Positions 13,652 to 18,215 of a stretch of 18,215 bases of DNA are shown piece by piece. The translations under genes were made by a program, and so were the position numbers. Source of the stretch: DAOTZS01 sp034434335 (GTDB taxonomy: Bacteria; Chloroflexota; Anaerolineae; CG2-30-64-16); contig DAOTZS010000204.1 of NCBI GenBank assembly GCA_034434335.1, forward strand, positions 1 to 18,215, written 5' to 3'. The notes beneath the pieces were generated by a model that saw nothing but the letters and a program-made list of their open reading frames with translations, was not told the origin of the DNA and searched no databases. Positions within the stretch are counted from its first letter, which is position 1, and each line of letters opens with the position of its first letter.

Positions 13652-14660
13652 GGACAAGCTTGAGCTGTGCTATGTGGGCGAGGCGGGGGGGATCGAGGCG
13701 GAACTGGCCCGACGAGCCGGCATCCCCTTCAGCGCGGTGGCGACAGGCCAGATCCGGGGTCGGGCGCCCTGGATTGCGGCGCGCAATCTAGCCCGGATGG
13801 CGCGCGGAGCCAGGCAGTGCAGTGCAGTTTTGCGCCGCTTTCGGCCCCATGTCGTTTTTGTCACCGGTGGCTATGTCACAGCCCCGGTGGCCTGGACAGC
13901 CTGGCGCCAGGGCATCCCCGTGCTGATCTACCTGCCCGACGTGACGCCGGGCCTGGCCATCCGGCTCACGAGCCGGCTGGCGGCAAAGGTAGCAGTGTCG
14001 TGCGAAGAAGCAGCGGCCTGGTTCCCAGGCAAGGCGCTGGTGACCGGCTACCCTGTGCGGCCAGAGCTGTTAGCTGCCGATCGCTGGGCAGCACGTGCCG
14101 CGTTGGGGTTGCGCGAGGGGGAGCCCGTCCTGCTGGTATTTGGTGGCAGCCGGGGAGCGCGTAGTATCAATAAGGCCCTGGTGGCCGCGCTGCCTTCTCT
14201 GCTGCCCCGCTGTCAGGTCGTACATATCAGCGGGCAGCTCGACTGGCCGTGGGTCTCCCGCTCTGCGGAAGGGTTACCGGCTACGCTGCGGGAGCGCTAC
14301 CACCCTTATCCTTATCTGCACGAGGAGATGATCTATGCGCTCGCGGCCGCCGACCTGGCCATCGCGCGGGCGGGCGCTTCGGTGCTGGGGGAATTCCCGG
14401 CGGTTGGCCTGCCAGGCATCCTGGTGCCCTATCCGTTTGCTGGACGCCATCAAGAGGCCAATGCCGCATACCTGGCCGCGCGAGGAGCGGCAGTTATTGT
14501 AGCCGATAGTGACCTTCCAGCGCTCCTGGCGTCTACAGTTTTAGAATTACTGGATGCTCCGGAGCGGCTGGCAAGGATGGCACAGGCTGCCAGGGCATTG
14601 GCACGGCCCCATGCCGCTTGCGCTATCGCTCAGGCGTTGTGGGCATTAGCCAGGGGTTGA
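13428..14660 (+). CDS. murG: UDP-GlcNAc:lipid I GlcNAc transferase MurG, with N-domain insertion
   Basis: Membrane-associated GT-B glycosyltransferase making lipid II at the inner face. It has 410 residues, against about 355-370 usual. Motifs: LLSGGGTGGHVYPILAVVSAL (residues 4-24), EAELARRAGIPFSAVATGQIRG, FVTGGYVTAPVAWTAWRQGIP, the second glycine loop FGGSRGARSINKAL (238-251), YHPYPYLHEEMIYALAAADL and ARAGASVLGEFPAVGLPGIL, ending in PYPFAGRHQEANAAYLAARG. The extra length is an insertion at about residues 29-76 (QTRADLSNQMAAERANRAEA, then Pro/Glu-rich) between helix 1 and the strand LELCYVG. The ftsW stop falls at codons 74-75, the end of this insertion. The start is fixed by the canonical N-terminus. 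Confidence 0.95.
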   Translation: MRLLLSGGGTGGHVYPILAVVSALRELAQTRADLSNQMAAERANRAEAHREEQSEAAPPPTPHPEGRPEPAGGAEDKLELCYVGEAGGIEAELARRAGIPFSAVATGQIRGRAPWIAARNLARMARGARQCSAVLRRFRPHVVFVTGGYVTAPVAWTAWRQGIPVLIYLPDVTPGLAIRLTSRLAAKVAVSCEEAAAWFPGKALVTGYPVRPELLAADRWAARAALGLREGEPVLLVFGGSRGARSINKALVAALPSLLPRCQVVHISGQLDWPWVSRSAEGLPATLRERYHPYPYLHEEMIYALAAADLAIARAGASVLGEFPAVGLPGILVPYPFAGRHQEANAAYLAARGAAVIVADSDLPALLASTVLELLDAPERLARMAQAARALARPHAACAIAQALWALARG

Positions 14661-14661
14661 C

Positions 14662-15327
14662 ATGAGCTCGGTGATCTTGCTCGCCACGATCATGGCCATA
14701 TCGGGTGTTGTCGGTTACCAGCGCGGCACCCGCCCGGCGGTCATCAATCTGATTACAATCCTGGGTGGGCTGTTTCTTATCGGCCACGCCGGTCCGGCAA
14801 TTGCCCGCCTTGTCAACGGCATCAACAGAGCAGTTCACGTGGCGCCGGTCGCCGTGCGCGTGTTGGGCGGCAATGGCGCAGGGGATGTGAGCCAGGTGGT
14901 GAGGGCCCTGCAGGAAGTCAAGCCGCTAGTTGCGGCCGACGGAAGTGGGCCGGGGTTCCCTATCTTCCTGTTTGCGCTGGCGAGTATCAGCTTCCTGCTG
15001 GGGCGGACGCGCTGGCTGCGCGGTATCCCTTCGCTGGCCGGGTTAGCCTTGGGGTTGGTCAACGGGTACCTGTTCGGGGCATATCTGCTGACGGCCTTGG
15101 GCCTCAGCGAAGTGATGCTACCCCTGCCCTTTGGGTTGAGCCGGCCCGCCGCGGCCGGGCCGGCAGCCCAGGCACTGCCCCAAGGCCCCGGGCTGTTTGA
15201 CAGGCTCACTAGTCTGGTCACCCAGAGGCTGAGCCAGAACCAACTGGCACTGCTCATGGTCATCGCCATCGGCCTGTTTGTCGTCCTGGCCACCCGCTTC
15301 AGCAGCAAGTCTGCCAAGAAGGGGTGA
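14662..15327 (+). CDS. CvpA-like integral membrane protein (copy 1)
   Basis: 221 residues with about five hydrophobic segments (near 3-22, 26-46, 97-113, 121-147 and 196-213). The N-terminus (GVVGYQRGTRPAVINLITILGGLFLI) resembles the CvpA/colicin V production fold, where G-x-x-R-G is followed by a second hydrophobic helix. It shares the pattern LGLVNGYLFGAYLLTALG with GLLNGYLYAGSLWYYLG of the next gene, so the two are probably old paralogues. A polar loop (residues 50-93) and an Ala/Pro-rich loop (about 155-180) separate the segments; the C-terminus is Lys-rich and probably cytoplasmic. ATG at 14662 lies 1 nt after the murG stop. The role is unknown; the position inside the mur operon suggests an envelope function (inference). 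Confidence 0.75.
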   Translation: MSSVILLATIMAISGVVGYQRGTRPAVINLITILGGLFLIGHAGPAIARLVNGINRAVHVAPVAVRVLGGNGAGDVSQVVRALQEVKPLVAADGSGPGFPIFLFALASISFLLGRTRWLRGIPSLAGLALGLVNGYLFGAYLLTALGLSEVMLPLPFGLSRPAAAGPAAQALPQGPGLFDRLTSLVTQRLSQNQLALLMVIAIGLFVVLATRFSSKSAKKG

Positions 15328-15331
15328 TGCC

Positions 15332-15850
15332 ATGGGACCAATTGAGCTTGTCTTTCTCTCGATAATGGCCCTGTTTGGGGTCATCGGCATTGTGCGGGGG
15401 TACGCCCGCGAACTGGGCGTGACAATAGTGTTGCTGGCGGGGCTGTTGGTGTTGGTGTTCCTGGAGACCGAGCTGACAGGGTATTTAAATCAGGGGCTGG
15501 CTGCCATTGCCGGCGAAAGCGTGACGCAGCAGGCCACCACCAAGGCTCTCCTGTTCGCTGCCTTTCTGACCGGCATCATGTTCATCTCATATCAGGGCGA
15601 GACCCTGGCCTTCCCGGCCAAGGGCAAGAGTTTCATCTTCAGCCTGGGCAGCGGCCTGCTCAACGGGTATCTGTATGCAGGCAGCCTCTGGTATTACCTG
15701 GGCTCTGCCAACTGGCCGTATATGACCATCAGCCAGCCTTACAGCCAGTTTTATCAGTTCGCCTGGAGGCTGCTGCCACCTAACATCCTGACCTGGCCCT
15801 ACCTGATGGGGCTGGTCCTGTTCATGTTGATCATGCGGGTGATAAAGTGA
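15332..15850 (+). CDS. CvpA-like integral membrane protein (copy 2)
   Basis: 172 residues from ATG 15332 (AAGGGG 7 nt upstream), starting 4 nt after copy 1 ends. About four to five hydrophobic segments: IELVFLSIMALFGVIGIV, then RGYARELGVTIVLLAGLLVLVFL (CvpA-like G-x-x-R-G-x-x-R-E-L), LLFAAFLTGIMFISYQ, FSLGSGLLNGYLYAGSLWYYL, and a C-terminal LMGLVLFMLIMRVIK. It is more compact than copy 1 and lacks the long loops. Its stop overlaps or nearly touches the murC start. No enzymatic motif is visible. The call as CvpA-related is by pattern only. Confidence 0.75.
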   Translation: MGPIELVFLSIMALFGVIGIVRGYARELGVTIVLLAGLLVLVFLETELTGYLNQGLAAIAGESVTQQATTKALLFAAFLTGIMFISYQGETLAFPAKGKSFIFSLGSGLLNGYLYAGSLWYYLGSANWPYMTISQPYSQFYQFAWRLLPPNILTWPYLMGLVLFMLIMRVIK

Positions 15851-15858
15851 GGTGGGAT

Positions 15859-17352
15859 ATGCCAGCACCCGATGGAGTTCAGCAACCTTCTGGGGGTCCC
15901 GCAGAGGCCCCTGCCTGGGAGCACCTGCTTTCCTGTCCCCCGGCTGAGCGGCCGGGCATCCATATCCATCTGATCGGGATCGGGGGGACGGGGCTATCGG
16001 CGATCGCCTCTCTCTTGCTGGACCTGGGCTACACGGTCTCCGGCTCTGATCAACGCCCGAACGATGCAACGGCTGAGCTGGCGCAGCGAGGGGCCACGAT
16101 CTACCGTGGGCATCGCGCGGAGCAGGTGAAGGGTGCGCATCTGGTGTTGATGTCATCGGCGGTGCCTCAGGATAATGTGGAGGTGGTCGCTGCGCGGGCA
16201 GCCGGCATCCCCGTGGTCAAGCGCCGCGAGTTCCTGGGGCCGCTGATGGAGGGCCGGCACGGGATTGGAGTGGCAGGCACCCATGGCAAGACGACCACGG
16301 CCAGCATGATCGCTATCATCCTGTTGCGCGGTGGGCTGGACCCCAGCTTTATCCTGGGTGGCCGGGTGGCCGTAGGGCCGGCCGAGGGTATGCCCACTTC
16401 CACCGTGTCGGCCAGGGCCGGCCGCGGGCCTTTTGTCATCGAGGCTGATGAGTACGATGGTATGTTCCTGGGCCTGAGGCTGGAGGTGGCCGTGGTGACC
16501 AATGTGGAGTGGGACCATGTGGACTGCTACCCCACCCTCTCTTCGTTTACCAACGCCTTTCGGCAGTTCGTAGGGCAGTTGCCCCCCCATGGTTTCCTGC
16601 TGCTGTGCGCCGATGACCCCGGCGCGCTGGCCCTGCGGGATGCTGCGCCGGCAGGGGTGACTGTGCATACCTACGGGCTGTCGCCGGGCGCCGACTGGCA
16701 GGCGCGCAATGTGACGCTCAATCAGCGCGGTGGCCTGGATGGCGAGGTGTGGCTCAGGGGTGAGCAGGTGGCTGCTCTCTCGTTGGCGATCCCAGGCCGA
16801 CATAATGTGCGGAACGCACTGGCTGCCCTGGCGGTTGGCCACTGGCACCGCATCCATCCTGGCTGGGCAGCCATCATGCTGCGGGATTTCCAGGGAGCCG
16901 GTCGGCGCTTTGAGGTTGCCGGCGAGGCGTGGGGTGTGCTGGTGATTGACGACTATGCCCACCATCCCACCGAGGTGGCGGCCACGCTGGCCGCGGCCCG
17001 CTTGCGCTTTCCCACCCGTCGCATCTGGGCTGTGTTTCAGCCCCACACCTACAGCCGCACCAAGGCCTTGTTGCGGGAGTATATGCACAGCTTCGACGAT
17101 GCCGATAAGGTGCTCCTGCTCGACATCTATCCGGCGCGCGAAAAGAGCGACCTGGGGGTGCACAGCCGCGATCTCCTGGCCAGGCTGGACCACCCGGATG
17201 CGCGCTATGTGGGCAGCATCGCGGCCGCAGCCGAGTATCTGCTGGCCCAGGTAGAGCCCGAGGATGTGGTGATCACCATGAGCGCGGGGGATGGCAACCA
17301 GGTGAGCCAGCTCCTTCTGGCCGGCCTGCGCCAACGTGAGGAGAAGATGTGA
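15859..17352 (+). CDS. murC: UDP-N-acetylmuramate:L-alanine ligase MurC
   Basis: First amino-acid ligase of the peptidoglycan precursor, ATP-dependent. It has 497 residues from ATG 15859, with an unusual ~35-residue Pro/Glu-rich leader before the Rossmann domain (HIHLIGIGGTGLSAIASLLL). Then SGSDQRPNDATAELAQRGA, VLMSSAVPQDNVEV, the P-loop GVAGTHGKTTTASM (Lys144), FVIEADEYDGMFLGLR, TNVEWDHVDCYPT, IPGRHNVRNALAAL, and the MurC C-terminal signatures VIDDYAHHPTEVAATLAAAR and VFQPHTYSRTKALL. ATG 15859 has GAGG 6 nt upstream; GTG 15847 (GTGA overlap with the previous gene) is a 4-codon-longer alternative. Confidence 0.96.
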   Translation: MPAPDGVQQPSGGPAEAPAWEHLLSCPPAERPGIHIHLIGIGGTGLSAIASLLLDLGYTVSGSDQRPNDATAELAQRGATIYRGHRAEQVKGAHLVLMSSAVPQDNVEVVAARAAGIPVVKRREFLGPLMEGRHGIGVAGTHGKTTTASMIAIILLRGGLDPSFILGGRVAVGPAEGMPTSTVSARAGRGPFVIEADEYDGMFLGLRLEVAVVTNVEWDHVDCYPTLSSFTNAFRQFVGQLPPHGFLLLCADDPGALALRDAAPAGVTVHTYGLSPGADWQARNVTLNQRGGLDGEVWLRGEQVAALSLAIPGRHNVRNALAALAVGHWHRIHPGWAAIMLRDFQGAGRRFEVAGEAWGVLVIDDYAHHPTEVAATLAAARLRFPTRRIWAVFQPHTYSRTKALLREYMHSFDDADKVLLLDIYPAREKSDLGVHSRDLLARLDHPDARYVGSIAAAAEYLLAQVEPEDVVITMSAGDGNQVSQLLLAGLRQREEKM

Positions 17353-17366
17353 GGCGGAATGGACGC

Positions 17367-18215
17367 ATGTCCATGACCGAGGAAGCCAGCGCGCTGGAGC
17401 GCTTTTGCGCTGCCGCGGCCAGGGTTGGCGCCCAGGTAATACGCGAGGAGCCCCTGGCCCGTCATACCACCTTTCGCATCGGCGGCCCGGCCGAGTTGTA
17501 TGTGGAGGTCGGGGAGAGAGAGCAGCTGGCGCAGTTGACAGAGCTGGCTGCCCAGTGCAGGGTGCCGTACAAAGTGTTGGGCGGGGGCAGCAATGTGCTC
17601 GTCAGCGACGCGGGGATACGCGGGTTGGTAGTCGTAAATCAGACCCGCACGATCCGCACTATAGTGGAGGGGCCGGTCCCAGCCGGGGAGTTGCCCCAGG
17701 TGGTGGCCGATGCAGGAGTGCCCTTGGCCGGGCTGGCGCGCTGGGCCATCCGGGCCGGCTGGTCAGGGCTGGAGTGGGCAGTGAGCGTGCCTGGCACAGT
17801 GGGCGGCGCGGTGATCGGCAATGCCGGCGCCCATGGGGGAGAGATTTCGGCGAGCCTGGCTTGGGCGCTGATCTCCTATCCCCACCAGGGCCAGAGGGTC
17901 TTGACGGCCAGTGAGCTGGCCTTCAGTTACCGCAGTAGCTGCCTCAAGGCCCAGGTGGCTGAGGGGCCGGCTCCGCCTGTGGTGCTGGCAGCCGGCTTCC
18001 ACCTGCGGCCTGGCGATGTGAGGGAGATGACCGCCCGGGCTGAGGCCTTTCTGGCCCAGCGCCGGACCACTCAACCGGTGGAGCCAAGCGCCGGCAGCGT
18101 GTTCCGCAACCCACCCGGCGACTACGCTGGCCGCTTGCTAGAGGCGGCCGGGCTGAAGGGAGCGCGCTGTGGCGCAGCACAGGTCTCGTCTCGCCACGCG
18201 AATTTCATCGTTAAC
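17367..18215 (+). CDS. murB: UDP-N-acetylenolpyruvoylglucosamine reductase MurB (3' end cut by window edge)
   Basis: FAD-dependent reductase completing UDP-MurNAc synthesis. The frame is open from ATG 17367 to the right edge (283 codons, no stop). FAD-binding part: TTFRIGGPAELYVEV, YKVLGGGSNVLVSDAGIRGL and GLEWAVSVPGTVGGAVIGNA followed by GAHGGE. Active-site Tyr188 lies in FSYRSS and the proton-donor Ser244 in PSAGSVFRNP. LIEAAGLKG-like LLEAAGLKGARCGAAQVSS and HANFIVN follow, so only the last ~30 residues, including the final catalytic Glu, are missing. ATG 17373 is an equally possible start two codons on. It begins 14 nt after murC. Confidence 0.95.
   Translation, partial: MSMTEEASALERFCAAAARVGAQVIREEPLARHTTFRIGGPAELYVEVGEREQLAQLTELAAQCRVPYKVLGGGSNVLVSDAGIRGLVVVNQTRTIRTIVEGPVPAGELPQVVADAGVPLAGLARWAIRAGWSGLEWAVSVPGTVGGAVIGNAGAHGGEISASLAWALISYPHQGQRVLTASELAFSYRSSCLKAQVAEGPAPPVVLAAGFHLRPGDVREMTARAEAFLAQRRTTQPVEPSAGSVFRNPPGDYAGRLLEAAGLKGARCGAAQVSSRHANFIVN

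Noticed and set aside
16153..17334. 393-codon open frame on the - strand
   Set aside because: Antisense shadow of murC; no recognisable domain, His/Gln-rich product typical of reverse-frame reading.
1..18215. CRISPR arrays, tRNA or rRNA genes, intact transposase genes
   Set aside because: No spaced direct repeats, cloverleaf-like tRNA sequence, rRNA sequence or transposase motif was noticed; coding genes and the two described intergenic regions account for the window.

Overview
The window is a GC-rich bacterial chromosomal segment. It carries most of a division and cell wall (dcw) gene cluster on the + strand, with rpoB running divergently off the left edge on the - strand. The protein sequences, the gene order and a large lineage-type insertion in RpoB suggest Chloroflexota (Anaerolineae/Caldilineae-like). 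That assignment rests on pattern recognition, not on a search.

Layout. Positions 1-3421 (-) hold the first ~1140 codons of rpoB, whose C-terminal part lies outside the window. Positions 3422-3810 are a divergent control region. For rpoB it holds a near-consensus promoter (TTGACA-17-TATGAT) and a ~130-nt leader with an intrinsic-terminator-like hairpin just before the ribosome binding site. For mraZ it holds a promoter (TAGACA-17-TACAAT) followed at once by four TGGRR repeats at exact 10-bp spacing, which is the operator expected for MraZ autoregulation. From 3811 to the right edge the + strand reads mraZ, rsmH, ftsL-like, ftsI, murF, mraY, a small unknown gene, murD, ftsW, murG, two CvpA-like membrane protein genes, murC and murB (cut by the edge). 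Most junctions are overlaps or gaps of under 15 nt, so this looks like one long operon.

The genes work together as follows. MurB, MurC, MurD and MurF build UDP-MurNAc-pentapeptide in the cytoplasm (murE is not in the window). MraY and MurG make lipid I and lipid II. FtsW and FtsI polymerise and crosslink septal peptidoglycan, and FtsL is their divisome partner. MraZ and RsmH are the usual regulatory and rRNA-modifying lead genes.

The most unusual items are these. (1) A 163-bp palindromic MITE-like element sits between rsmH and ftsL, with 12-bp terminal inverted repeats beginning GTAA and an 8-bp near-perfect target duplication. The duplicated target is the ftsL Shine-Dalgarno sequence itself. 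(2) RpoB has an insertion of at least ~130 residues, containing ~26-residue repeats, where E. coli RpoB has a short linker. (3) ftsW overlaps murG by 224 nt, and the overlap coincides with a ~48-residue insertion in MurG. (4) The rpoB leader carries a candidate attenuator. (5) Two adjacent CvpA-like membrane protein genes lie inside the mur cluster.
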